In this document: piece by piece, positions 21,165 to 33,771 of the stretch
Position numbering within the stretch: position 1 is the first letter of the stretch
Layout of the letters: each line of letters begins with the position of its first letter
Assembly: GCA_019633425.1 (NCBI GenBank)
Contig: WSUB01000167.1
Coordinates: forward strand, 1-64,000
Reading direction: 5' to 3'
From: Tulasnella sp. 424
Taxonomy: Eukaryota; Basidiomycota; Agaricomycetes; Cantharellales; Tulasnellaceae
DNA: 64,000 bases
Notes under the pieces: generated by a model
What the model was told of the DNA's origin: nothing
The model's database searches: none
Seen by the model: only the letters and a program-made list of their open reading frames with translations
Program-made: the position numbers and the translations under genes

Positions 21165-21720
21165 GCTTCGAGTGTCTCGGACGGCGGCGTGTACACGTGG
21201 TGTCACCAACAACTTTGCTTGTCGAGGAAGACACCGAGAAAGGCAGTACTCCTTAAACCCTCCCTTATGTACACTGAAATGCCGTCGAATATCTCGACTT
21301 GGCATTTGGGTCTTCGCGTTTTGGATCGAGGTCCCTTGGCACTCTGTGCTTATCTCTCTAGCGGGTCTCCTAAGAGGAGGGTTTCAGCTCCACTTGAACC
21401 CATTAATGCAGATGTAAACATCGTAATTAAGAAAAGATCTAAACCTTGTAGCAAGAACCTTTGTTCTTGGTCCAAACTCCCCTATGTGGATGGTGCTGAT
21501 GATGCATTGAGAGACCCAGTGTTGCGGAGTTGTTGGTGCAGCGATTGTGCCTTGTCCTCTAACGACGTCACCATTTCCCATGTGCTCCCCGCCGGCCTCC
21601 TCCTGTCGCCCTTATCGACTCGCTCATCTCCTCTTAAACGTTCTACTCCAACTTATGCCCGTCCCCCGAGACTTTGCCGACGAGAAAAAATAGAAGGGTG
21701 ACGTAGGGTTCGTTGTCGCT
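21165..21720 (+). repeat. dispersed non-coding repeat, copy R3
   Basis: Matches R1 from the CGAGTGTCTCGGA word to the A-run and GGGTGACGTAGxGTTCGTTG end. It lies just 3' of the HSF gene and probably is the displaced right half of the small-gene unit whose left half ends at 18,775. Confidence 0.75.
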
Positions 21721-22017
21721 AAGCTTAGAGAGCGCGACAGAGAGTCGGTGGCTCTCGTCCGCAGCCGTGCCCAGAATTAAAGACGCAATGCCAATACTCC
21801 CTCATACACACAAGAAGAACGCCTCCCCACTCTCTCGCTACTCTTGTCTTCACTCCCCTGTTTCATACACTCCAAGACATCCTCTTCCACGTATATAACG
21901 CCTAGAAAACGAAACTTGTTCACGTCTCTCAATAGTCTTCACATACTGCCGCCACTTGTCTCATCGCGACATTTCAATCTCGACTAGTAACCCCCTCCCC
22001 GCCCTCTGCTCTCTGTA

Positions 22018-23457
22018 ATGATGAAACGACTAGCCCTCTCGTTACCGCTACTGTTCTCAAGCTTCATCGGGGCCAGTGATGCACAGCAGCTGAATTCAAA
22101 CACGCTCAATTTGGTCAGGGCGAGGATGAACCAAAGTTCGACAGCCAGGTACCCCTTTTTTTTCGCTTTTTCGTTTCCAACCACCACCTCCACCAATGGC
22201 CTCAGCTAATCCTCCCTCTCTCTCTCGTCCTCAACCGCAGCTGGGAAATCGGCACTCGCATAGAAACCCTCCTTGAAGTCGACTTCTCCGGAATGAGCGT
22301 CTTCTCGTCAAACTACCTCACGCCAACGCCGCCCTCCGCGCAAACGCTCGACCCCGTCCTCAACATCGCCCGACAAGTCGTCAACACTCGCTCGGGCAAA
22401 CAGTTAGTCCAAGACGGCTCTGCCGCAGACCCTGCTAGTATCGGTGTCGGTGTCTTGTTGGGTAACTGGACCCGAGCACCGGGAGCGAATTGGGATACCG
22501 CCGCTGAAGACCAGCTGGACGCTCTCTTGAACGGAACGCCGAGGTCCGTGGATGGAGCTATCAGTCATAGAACTGAGCTTGTGCAGCTATGGAGCGATTA
22601 TGTGTACATGGTTCCCCCGTTCCTCGTAAGTTCTTGGTGACAAAGCAAAGCCTCCGCGGAGCTCGGCACTCTTATCTCTAACCGGTGGCTTTCTCCAGGC
22701 ATACTACGGCGTTCTCACCTCCAACAAAACTCTCATCTCCGAATCATACAACCAAATTAAACTCTACAGAAACTACCTATACGATTCGGACGCCAAACTC
22801 TGGCGCCACATCACCACCGCACCCATCGACCCCACCGGTCCGCAAGGTCCCGGCGGCGACGCGTTCAACTTCAACGACACCGGCTACTGGAGCACCGGAA
22901 ACGGATGGGCAGCAGCAGGCATGCTCCGCGTGCTCGGGACGATCAAAAACTCGCCGTATTCAAAGCAATTCAACAACGAGCAAGGCGATTTGCAAGACTG
23001 GATTGGAGATATTCACACCGGGATGAAGGACAACTTGCCCTCTTCTGGCATTTTTTACAACTACGCCAACGACTCCTCGACCGGCTCCGATGCGGCTTCA
23101 ACAGCCTTGTTCGCTGCGACGGTGTATCGCGCCGTCACGCTGTACGAACCGGGCCATTACGGCGACATCGTCGACGCTGCCGAACTCGCGAGGACCGCGA
23201 TTTACGCGAATAACGGGACGGTCCATTTCGACAGTCAGGGCTGGTTGCAACCCGTCGTCAACCCCAATTCGTTCCATGAGATTGGGCAGCAGAGCCCCGA
23301 GGGCCAGGCGTTCGTCATGCAGCTGGACAATAACTGGAAGGAGTGGGTCAATCAGGGAAGCAAGAGCGCTGCGATTGGAAGGCTGGATATCGGTGCTGTG
23401 GGTGCGACGAAGATGGCGCTGTTGGCTTTGGTGGTGAGCTTGGTGGTCGTGTGGTGA
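22018..23457 (+). CDS. secreted GPI-anchored six-hairpin glycosidase (GH88/GH105-like)
   Basis: Three exons, 22018-22148, 22241-22625 and 22699-23457, give 424 residues. MMKRLALSLPLLFSSFIGASDA is a typical signal peptide. The motif SDYVYMVPPFLAYYG at the exon 2/3 junction resembles the DxxYMxxPFL signature of unsaturated glucuronyl/rhamnogalacturonyl hydrolases, and GYWSTGNGWAAAGMLRVL is characteristic of the related fungal family. The enzyme would act outside the cell on polysaccharide-derived oligosaccharides; the exact substrate cannot be read. The C-terminus ends in a hydrophobic stretch after small residues (GAVGATKMALLALVVSLVVVW), which fits a GPI-anchor signal. Several N-glycosylation sequons (NWT, NDT, NDS, NGT) are present. 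A family other than GH88/GH105 with the same six-hairpin fold cannot be excluded. Confidence 0.8.
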
Positions 23458-23945
23458 GCGGGGAGGCCAAGCGCGATGGTATAGACTATATCTCGTGGTA
23501 CCACCGATCTCCCATTCGTCTGGGCTTTCTTCTCTATCTCGTTCCTCTTGACTATCGCAATACCCTATCTTTCTTTCTGTTGTCTTTAATACCCAGATAT
23601 CCTTCTTCGTCATCACTGTATCCGTACTCGCTTTCTTTGATTGTTTCCAGTGTCATTGTAGATAGAACTATGTACGCCTCCCATCTATCACGATAAGTTG
23701 TATCATGTCGGGCGGGGTGTGAACGGCACAAAGTACGAATGTCGGGCTTCGTGAATACTATACTTGGCGTTCCAGAGCCTTTGGTCATCTCGTGACTGCG
23801 TCGTCGTAGGATAGGCTGAAGAGTAGATCAGCTTCTAAAGACTTGATCTTCAGTTTGCCTAGCTACCAACTCCCAGGAGAATTCGATCGTCTGGCGCGTA
23901 AAAACCGTGACGGGCTTGTAGCAGACGCGTCTCAACTCCCAAAGT
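23458..23945. other. intergenic, 3' flank of the glycosidase gene
   Basis: Pyrimidine-rich 3' flank followed by AT-rich sequence; no gene supported. Confidence 0.4.
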
Positions 23946-24080
23946 CACGTGATCGGGCACGAGGATTTCGTTCACCAACCTTCGAATAAACGCGTACGCT
24001 CCTCACAATCTCCTTATCCCCGTTTCGAGGCCGTCACGAAAATCCCAGACTCGACGTATTTGGTATTTTAATGGCCCTCC
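23946..24080 (+). promoter_or_regulatory. shared promoter module of helicase copy 2
   Basis: A CACGTG E-box (23,946-23,951), then ATCCCAGACTCGACG, ATTTGG (24,058) and AATGGCCCTCC ending at 24,080, 96 nt before the start codon. It is the most divergent of the four modules but keeps the core words in the same order. Confidence 0.6.
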
Positions 24081-24175
24081 CGGGAATCTGCGAAGCTGGC
24101 GTCCAGAGACTGCTGAATTATCAAGAGTATCTACCAACCACTCTCTGGACCTCGCCTCGCTGAACCCATAAAGCA

Positions 24176-27100
24176 ATGGATGTAGAACAAGCTATAGCCG
24201 ATTTCGCAGCTTCAGACTGGATCTTGTCCCGCACCGACCTTGAAACCGCACTATCGGAGCTGCTCATAGTCTTCGTCAAGTCGGACGCGGATGTTTCTTT
24301 TCTTCTGAATGCCCTGGCTTGCAGTATTCAGGGGCTGCTCGAGGCGGTTTTGACCTCTGGTAAGTAGCCAGTCGACCATTTCCATCGACGTTCCAATTGT
24401 CGTATATCAGATACCATGTCCTAACCTAGTCCCTCGCTCAGGAAACCGTAATGCCTCCAAATTTCGTACTCGTGTGCTGAAGGAAGCTCGACAACCCTCT
24501 TCGGTGGAAGCACCCGCATTTCGAACCACTGTGGAACGTCTTGGCGCGTTTCTTTTGGATATCCCCGAAGGATTCACAGTAGATCGAACAATCACCGAGC
24601 CTTTTAACGCTCTCATGAACACGATTAGAGCGCTAAACTCTCCCGAATCTCAACCCTCCGGCAATACCCCAAACCGTGAACAAGCGAAAGCAGGGAAGAA
24701 GAAGCAACGGAATAGTCAAGTTCAAGGCTCGAATAAAAAGGATGCATCCTCCCTCGTCAAAGCTTCCGAGCAGACGACCAAGTTCTTTGAGGTAGAGGTG
24801 CCTATCTATCCATTGCGGCGCTTCGCTGACGCCCAAGATTAGAACTTTTTTGAGCACTGCACGGAAGGTGCGATCGAACAGTTTGCCCTCAACAACTTGC
24901 TCAACATCATGTCGCGAAACCTTCAACCACCTTCTCCGCTTGAGCCTAAACAAAGAGAACCGTCTTCGCCAATCGCAGAGAAATCACCGACGGACGGTCG
25001 GGCTCGTTCCAACTCTCTACAATCAGAATATCTTCCTTTAGGCTTCGACGAAATCGCGAAGCAGTTGGAGAGCACGGCAAGTTTCAAGTCTGGGGACTGG
25101 CAAGTTGTCGTTTCGCAGCGGGCAATCAAGCATATCAAGCAGGCCGCGTCAGATAAAAGTGACCTGTCCCTCCTTATCGAGAAAAAGATCAAGTACGCGT
25201 ATCTCTCGCTATCTGAGCTCTTAAGCTGCTTATTAAGACCTATTATCACTAGACAGCTGTCCGTTGGCTATTTCCCGGCGCCAAATCAAACCAACCTTCT
25301 CTCTCGAGACTTCGGAGTGCCAATTTACACCGCCGACGTCAATGAAGAGCTGCGTCTCATCTACCACATCGACGTCGGCGCCCCCACAAGCTCAGGTCAA
25401 GAAACTCAATGTTCGTTAGATATCGTGAATTCGCCGAAAGACTGCCACATTAAATATTCCTCTACACTTTAGTCATTCGCATCTTTGACATGCAGCCCAA
25501 GTCCAAGATCATCACGGCGTTTTGGAGATCCGTCGCCACGCAGCTCGCGCGAAGAGGCTCCGATTATATCAAACGGTGAGTCAGACAAGAACACGCCAGA
25601 TACATCCTATTAATGAGAGCGGTCCAATTTCTTTGATTCAAGGTGCTCCGAAAGGGCAGAGACTCGGATCCGGTTCAAACGTGTGGAAACGACTCCTCCA
25701 AAAGTCTACCCCTCCATGATTACGTCTCAGTTGCAAGACGCTCAGTGGCAAGGTGGAGCTGATGTCGAGACGAACGAGGAGCACTCTCTCGAAGTTAGTC
25801 GTAAATTCTCTTGCATAGTACAGCGGGACCTAACGCAACGTAACATTAGCTCCATCGTATTCTTGCGTAAGTGGACTGTGTATTACTCGCGAGGGTAACA
25901 ATTGAGCCTTGCATATGTTTCTACAGGCTTGAAAAGTTCATACCTTTCTCGCAAACCTTTTTCGACGGTCAGTCTCCGCCGTTCTTGAATACGATCGAGC
26001 GCCTGCCTGACATGAAACCGATAGCCATTCAAAAGCACGACGAGACAAACTTCGTCTTCGCCGTTTCGTAAGAGTCTACTCTATAAGCAAACAGGCGTTT
26101 AACTCATCTACCCTGTCTGCTCAACAATAAGCTCGACCGAAAACCAGATCATTAATCACCATTCGTCCTGCATTGTCCTCGGTCGAAGTGGGACTGGGTA
26201 AGTCAGCGGGGTACTTTTTCAGCATTTGTGAGTCCAAGGCTGATACATCGCAGGAAAACCACCTGCTTGCTTTTCCGTATGCTCGCACTAGACATAGCTG
26301 CGGAGAAATGCGGTAGACCAGTTCGGCAAATGTTTATCACTCAGTCCCTCAAGTTGGCCAACCAAGTAAGGTCGCAATTCTTACAAATGAGGCAAACCCA
26401 AGTGGAGCCAAGTCCTTCGTTACCTGTGGCGCAACGCTCCGGGCTATCGCTCAAGGAACTTGAGGAGAAGACTGCTGAAGGTGCCCTGCCCGCCAAATTT
26501 AGCCAGCTGGATGATTCGCATTTCCCTCTCTTCCTCACCTTTGACCAGGTTAGCACGCAAATATAGCTCTCGGGAAAGCGTCTGTCTAAACTCATTCTGC
26601 TTCGGCGACAGCTCTGCAAGTTGCTAGAAGCAGACTACGACCTCTACTTTAAACCTTCGGACCTCCCTGCTACTGAAGACGCCCGTCTGGAAGGTTCCTC
26701 AGAGTCTAAGCGAGGACCTCTGATCTCCTTCGATTACTTTCAAGCCAAAATCTGGCCTCGTTTCGAACGCCTAAAGAAGGGGCTTCGTAAGAATCATCGA
26801 ATCGCCTCTCGTTGATACCAACAATGACTAACATACGGTTGGCCCTTAGACCCGAACCTCGTGTACAGCGAGTTCATGGGTGTTATTAAAGGTTCAGAGG
26901 CCTGCCTCAAACTACAGAAACCGTACCTGGACCGCGATTCATACGAAATGCAGAGCGCCCGAGCTCGGTCCAGTGACCCCGCGGAACGATCCAGAATCTA
27001 TACGTTGTTCGAGGTGTATTTGAGACTGCGTTCTCCTTCCTCGTACGACATGGCAGACAGGTGTGTACGTATCTAACTTCCGGACTACTTTCCTCAAGAT

Positions 27101-30100
27101 GTTTGTTTAAACAGAGTTCGCCTCCTCCTGAGCACTCTGCAAGAGAATGGCATCCCTGGAAAGTACCTTGACTTTCTTTACGTTGACGAGGTACAAGACC
27201 ACTTGATTCTCGACGCCGCTTGTGAGTTACAGGACACACCTATGTTACCCATCTCGGTCTTATAGCCATCCTCTTCATCCTCCAGTATTGAAGTCCCTTT
27301 GTCCCAATCCTCACGGCCTTTTCTTCGCCGGGGACACCGCGCAAACGATCTCAGCCGGCAGCACCTTCCGATTCAGTGAACTCAAGAGCGTCTTATACAG
27401 CCTGGAGGTTAGTTCGAAAGGGTGTTTTATTTCCTTTTAGGGCCATTTTGTTTATTACTCCGTTCTTTTCTGCAGCGGCAAGACGTTAACGTCAAACGTG
27501 GGGCGAGGAAACCTGTCGATCCTTACTTTTTCCAACTCTCAACCAACTATCGAAGCCATAGTGGTATCGTAGATGCAGCTGCTTTTATCGTCTCTCTCAT
27601 CGATTCATATTATCCGCACTCCATTGATTCGTTGGCTCCAGAGGTCTCTGTTGTTGATGTAAGACACTGAGGATTATTACATTGAAGCACTCTGACGCAT
27701 ACAATTTACAGGTCTCCGCCCATAAACCGACATTCTTCTCTGGTAGAAGCAATTTTTCTGACCTGTTGCGATTTATCTCCTATAACCGCGGTGGCCTGGG
27801 AGCCCAACAAGGTAAGTGGTTCCTAGGGTCTCGTTCGCTTAACGTATTGACTGTCCGGCAAGTGATCATTGTTCGTGATGAGGAGGCTTCCCAGAGGCTT
27901 CAAGAAAGCATTGGAACAGCCGCAATAGTGCTGTAAGCTTAAGTTGGAAAGAAGCACGTACCATGGGCTAACTATCGCACTCATCTCAAATAGGACTCTT
28001 TACGAAAGCAAAGGCATGGAGTTTGATGATGTAAGGATGGAGTTTTACATTCCAAACGTTTTCTTCACTCAAAAGACGAAAAGGTCCTTTTGTATAATTT
28101 CTTCTCGGATTCACCGGCAACTGCAACGGATTGGCGCGGCCTGCTCCGCGCCCAACAAGAAAACAAGACATTTGACGAACGGCGCCACTCAATCCTTCAA
28201 AGCGAGCTCAAGTCTCTTTATGTCGGACTAACAAGAGCAAGAGAACGAGTATGGGTATGGGATTCCTCTGAGAAGGGGCGCGATATGGAGGCATGTAAAC
28301 TTGCTCATACTTGTGTCCTTATTCCTTACATACGTATGATTTCAGGAGTTACTTGTTGCTGCTACTATTGTTACTTCCCATGATATGCGCGCAACTGTCC
28401 CACAGGTTGGAGGTGTGTCATGAAGCTTTGTTGCACCATGTTCAACGCGGGCTCACATATTGATGATGCAGTCTCGAGCTCCTTGGAGGAATGGCGTGAC
28501 CGAGGGCAACAGTTCTTCGTGGATAAACTCTTTTCCGAAGCGGCGCTTTGTTTCACCAAGGCGAAGCTAGATTGGTGGACCACCGTGGCACGCACGTACT
28601 ATGACCGCCAGTTAGCGGTGCGTCTCGCAGAGGACGGCGAGCAGCCTGTGGCCGCATTTGCCAAACTTGCCCAGGAGTTTGAGGCCCTTGCGGGTAGCGT
28701 TGAACATGCGTACAACGAGGAAGACTCTCGGGTCCTGTTCGCCAATGCTGCTGAATGCCTCGCCACCCTTCCCGATCACAAAGCTGCTGCCGACGCGTTC
28801 TTCAAGGCTGAAAGGTATACCGAATCAGCTTCCCACTACCACTCGGCGGGTTTACTTGACAGAGCAATCGAAATTGTGGCAAGACATCCTGTAAATGAAG
28901 AAGTCTCCGGAGTCGTAAAGTATGCTGCAAAGATTGCCTATGCAAAGAGAAGCGACGTGGCCTCCCTCCAGTATGTAAACTATCCTCGTTGAGGTGATTC
29001 TTTTTGATAATCTCCTATATGTAGCAAAGCTTGGAAACTCTGCGATAACAAGGATGAATTCATCAAGTTCCTGGAGGACCACGGCTTTGAGGAGCAAGAG
29101 ATCGTTTTTCTGGAAAGCGTTGGGGATTATACGCATGCGGGGCAACTTCTCTGGGACCGTGGAGATCACCTTTCCGCTCTCCTCCAATTCCGTCGGTCGA
29201 AGACGCTTCTATCGCGATCAAAGGCTGCGAAATGTCTCTTAGAAGCACTCAGGGCAAATGTTCCTCTCGGAGCAAGCTTCGAAGAACCTTTCCAGCCGTT
29301 ATTACACCTCTTCAGTCTATGCCATGATACAGAGTTCTCCGACAGCCAGAGAGCCGAGGTGTGTGCTCTCTAGTCTCGGCTTTCTTTCAACGCGACAAAC
29401 AGATTTCTTCCAGGTCGATCTGCTTCAAGCCGTAGCAACACTCGATTCCGAAGAATTGGAAATGCATGGTATGCGGTGTCACAAGTCCGGCGATGATCGC
29501 GGTGTTGTCCTGGCATTGTATAGCTGGGCTTCTTCAGACGGACTTCTGGCTCTCGAGTCAGAATCAGATGAGCGGGTGGAGGAAATATTGACACTCTATC
29601 ACGCGCTCGGTCAAGCCATATCGTCGCTGGCTGAATGGCCCAGAATCGACGATCTACCTTTCCAGCAACTTTTCGGGATTTCGGGCACAGGGAAAGCGAG
29701 GTATACAGCTGAGGATGACCTGACCGTCCATCCTGACTCTTTCATCTATTCGCACGTTTTGGTCATGCGCGGGGGATACCGTTACCTGGACCTCATAGAT
29801 GAACCCAACTTCGTCACCGCCCCAAAATACGCGATTGAAGAGTTGATTCGAACCAAACTACTCAGTGAATTGCGGAACGCCCTTGACTCCGTCGAAATGA
29901 TCGCCAGGAAGTCGAGAACGTTCGACCTTTGTTCCCCGTTCACCAACACAGGAAAATGCGCAGCAGCAGGCCAAGGCCACTGCTGGAGGGATCATATACG
30001 GGCAGACGAGTTCACTATTCAGAGGTTTAACATGAAGCTTCGGCTCCTTTTCCTCTTGATCAGAGTTTTGGACCTCTCAGCCCCTGATCTGGATGGATTT

Positions 30101-32315
30101 GAAACGGGGAGAAATCACGCTCTAAATCAACGGCGAGTCACATGGGTACCCGATTAGTAATATTTCGCTTATTCCGAACCTTTGTTTAGGGTTTGGCTCG
30201 CCCGATTATTCAAACTGTGCTACCCTCCTAGTCGTCGGTTGGGGAATATCTCGGATATTATTCCCGCTTTGATACCTGGGTACCAAGAGGTATGCACTTT
30301 GAAGTTTAATTCCTTTTAGCTTACTAACCCGAAATTTAGGCAATACAGACTGTCAAGTCTTGGCTCAGAGAAGTGTTCGAGAGCCTCACGCCGTCCGACC
30401 AACCACGTTTCTTTCTCACCCACCTTCTCCTAACTTCCCTCCTGGCTACTGCCTTTGATTACACTGAAGCGCAATCTTATCTATGGGAAGGACAATGGTC
30501 CCTCGACACAGATGTTGCTGCCCAGGATGGACTTCTGCACCCAACAAACCATACTCCTTTGGCTACATTCGTGGTTGTCTGGTTGGCGGGGGTCACTCCT
30601 ACCGGCGGAGTGGAATTCCTTGCGTAAGCTCCTTTCATCCCCCTGTTGTGAGTTCCTCACTCAGCTGTACGCATGCATAGTCACGTTCTGGAGGGTCAAG
30701 TTTGGCTTGATGCGGAGGTGGCGGTGTCATTTGTTGAAGAAGTCTGCGCCCAGCTCATTCTCAACGCTTATACTCACGACACCGGTGGTTATCATGGTCT
30801 GACAATGCCAAGATCATGGATCACTCGTGCTTTCTTCCGAGGACCCTCAAGTGAACCGAACGAGTCACTTCCTTGGCGACTTGTAAGCGTGATAGGAAAG
30901 TTCATGGATGTTTTGCTGCTCAGAGAATACTCAGGTTCGAAATTTCCTCTCACTATCACCATTTGTTTAACACTTCTTTTCAGGACGATTTTTGCTCGAA
31001 GGAGTTCCGTTGGACTTGGCTTCGATGGGCACGCGAAACCAATCCATAAGCCGGCTTTGTCGTTGTCTCGCACTTGGTTCGTCTCTTTCGGCATCTAAAC
31101 CTAGGTGTATAGAATAACCAAAGTCATCCAGTTGGCCAGAACATCCAAAGCGATTCTCTACGCACAAATATTCTAGAAGTGTTACAAAGACTCCCCTACC
31201 TACCATCGTGGCCGGGCATTTCTGAGTACGCTACGCTGTCCGGCTCTGTTGGGCGAGCTGACGATGGGTATTAGATACGGTACCGCAAGCACATGGAAAG
31301 ACGTCGTCGCCGCCATGGGTTCAGTATCAAACCGCCTTGATACTGACGAAATTGTGACGATCTCTCAGAAAGAGGGTACTCTGCGTAATGCTGCTTCAGG
31401 ACGGACGATATTTTGCCCCGATGTAAAGAACATTTTCAAACGGTTAGCGGTGACACCTCATCCCTCCGCCATCACTTCGCACACAGCTACTAGATATCAA
31501 GCTTTGATGGAAAAGGGTAAGAAGCTCTGGTCTCGGAGCGACTAATGGAGCCTAATGCTGTGTTGCCCTCGGAATTGACAGTACTAGAGTCACAGGAAAG
31601 GAGAAGCATGTCCGAACACGCCGTCTCTGCAGAACCCACTCCTCCAAGGTGGACGCCAGAGGAAGAAAGGGCCGCAACGATCATCCAAGCGTCCTTTAGA
31701 CGATACACTGGCAGACGTCCCGCTGGTGGAGTGACTGCAGCGGAGTTTGAAACGCTTGCAAAACGTCGCATCGCAGCGGACGAGCTACTCCCTCCTGATC
31801 GACATTGGCTCATCTGCATTCGTGGGCCATTACCTCACGTATTCCGGTACCTTCAGAGGCTCCAAGTAGCATCGGATAATGCGGTGTCCGCTTTCAATAT
31901 GGTGATGGAATCAAGCGAATATGAAGATCTCGAAGAGATTGGAGCAAAATGGTTGGAAATTCGGTAAGCTCTGGCTGGTCGTCCCTTTGCTTCAGCTACT
32001 GAGCGGCAAGCCTACAGTGCTCTTCGTAGCAGAGTGATAGAGCTCATAAATCTGCTCCACCCCTCTTCTGATTTACATTGTGCCAGCACATCCGGTACCA
32101 TCTTTTCGATCCTCGACATCGTGGATCGAGTGAAGCTGATACCGGGCCTAGTCTCGAGTATCCGGAACTTCGGCCCCTGCCCCGAAGATGACGATTATGC
32201 ACTGGGCGTCGAACCACTTCTTAGCGATAGGGTTCCTTGGACTCAACTTGAATGGAACCAACCAGGGAGAAAACGTCGTCGTCGTCGAGGGACCCGCTCA
32301 GCTCCTCTCGCATAA
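24176..32315 (+). CDS. UvrD-like (TRANK1-like) helicase, copy 2, complete
   Basis: Multi-exon gene from ATG 24176 (MDVEQAIADFAASDW) to the stop at 32,313-32,315. RelE/ParE-like N-terminal domain (WQVVVSQRAIKHIKQ, LRLIYHIDVGAP, about 25,100-25,570); Walker A LGRSGTG|KTTC with an intron inside it (about 26,200-26,253); motif II is VDEVQD (about 27,184) where the other copies have DEAQD; GDTAQT (about 27,330); NYRSH (about 27,547); ESKGMEF (about 28,007); LTRARERVW (about 28,230); TPR-like helices (28,440-29,400); CCCH-type cluster C-x8-C-x7-C-x3-H (29,930-29,995); IQ-like motif IIQASFRRYTGRR (about 31,684); tail DYALGVEPLLSDRVPW. All exons join in frame. One donor is GC (30,133). It is one of the more divergent members. 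SF1A helicases move along nucleic acid with ATP; the substrate of this family is not known to me. Confidence 0.85.
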
Positions 32316-33525
32316 ATGTTAAGAGTTTCCCTGTCACTCGCGTAGATAAAGATGGCAAAGCCGCCTGTGCAATTCTTATTTTCATTGTTGAGTTGGACTG
32401 TTGAATGATTGCGTAATAAAGTGCTCCGCTGCCAATACCAAATTGCATCGCCCTATGCCATTTGAAATAACTTTCACATGGGGAGGTGGGTAATGTCCGG
32501 AATCCGAACATGCGGCGAATGTGTGGGACATGACCATCCTGTGGGCAAGGTCAGGACAGTCATCCTCTTTACACACGAGTGATTGTGTGTTTTATCTTAT
32601 CTGTGTTGTTACTTTTGGCGGGAGGGGTGACGTCATCGCGTTTGAGAAAGGCTAGGCTCGCGGATGTTGCCTCTCCCTCCCCCCGTTTGATCGTTGATGC
32701 GTTTGATCTGGTTTCGAGTGTGCATGCAGCTCTGGCTACGATGCGTTCGACGCATTCGTTTCCAATGAGCATCCTAGCCCGGCGAAACAGAAGAAAGAGG
32801 AGGAATTTCGTAGGCATGAGTATGAGATAGGAATTCCATTGTTCAGGGAAATTCGAATCTGGACTAGTGGGGGCCTCGACTGCGCCCACGTCCTCTTGAC
32901 TGAGATGATATCCACAGTCCGCCGCTCCTAGGCCTCCTTAGAGCCACCCACGAATGGCAACTGAATTCAAACAACTTGGCTAGAGCGCAATTGTGCCGAT
33001 ATTCGACAACCGACTATCTGCCCTTGCCTCCTCTCAGCCTTGACTCCTGCCACAACACCCTTTCCGCACGACCGCTCGGCCCAATCCTCGACACTTCGGT
33101 GCGTTGAAAACACGCCGGTGAGCAGAGAAGTAGAACAAAATGGCGCTGCAGAGGATCCAGCCAGTATTTTGTCGTGTTGTCTTCGGTAAGCGGATCCTAG
33201 CTCTTGGGGCTTAGGCCACAGTGGCTGAAGTTCTGTTGGATGATTTATTGAATAGAACGATAGGATTGTCATGAACTAGGGTGCGGTGATATCATGAGCC
33301 GCAAGGAGGTTGGGACAAAAGAACGTCACGGTACAAGGTCGCGTCGACGCGTGACTGGGGTCTTAACCAAACATCGTTCACAACAAGGAATAAAAAACGC
33401 TCTGAATCGGCAGTCTTTCATTTTATTTCTGAACAGACTTATGTATCGTTTCGCTCTATTTCCACTACGTAGCGGTGGGTCTCTATACGGGGGTTTGGGG
33501 GTGCTCCCCCCACATTTGGTTTCAG
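32316..33525. other. spacer between helicase copies 2 and 3
   Basis: No gene supported; open frames are short, without domains, and on both strands. No inverted repeats or transposase remnants recognised. Confidence 0.4.
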
Positions 33526-33648
33526 CACGTGACCCTTTCCACAAGAGGATCACGTGGACGGGTGAACCACACGTGTTGAACTCTATACCTTCTTCGACGC
33601 GTTGTTGAAAGTCCCAGGCTGATGCATTTGGTGCAAAAGTGGCCCTCC
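33526..33648 (+). promoter_or_regulatory. shared promoter module of helicase copy 3
   Basis: Three CACGTG boxes (33,526, 33,551 and 33,570), then GTCCCAGGCTGATGC, ATTTGG (33,626) and GGCCCTCC ending at 33,648, 123 nt before the start. The ATG found inside the core in the other copies is GTG here, so the conserved element is not simply an upstream start codon. Confidence 0.65.
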
Positions 33649-33771
33649 TAATAAACTCGTGGCGCTCCGCAAAATGGCACGTTGGAAGCTCCAGTCAGTT
33701 CGTGAATTGTAGTCATCGTTCGACCGTCGTTTCCGACATCTCAACCTACGACACTCGACACCGCGCACACT

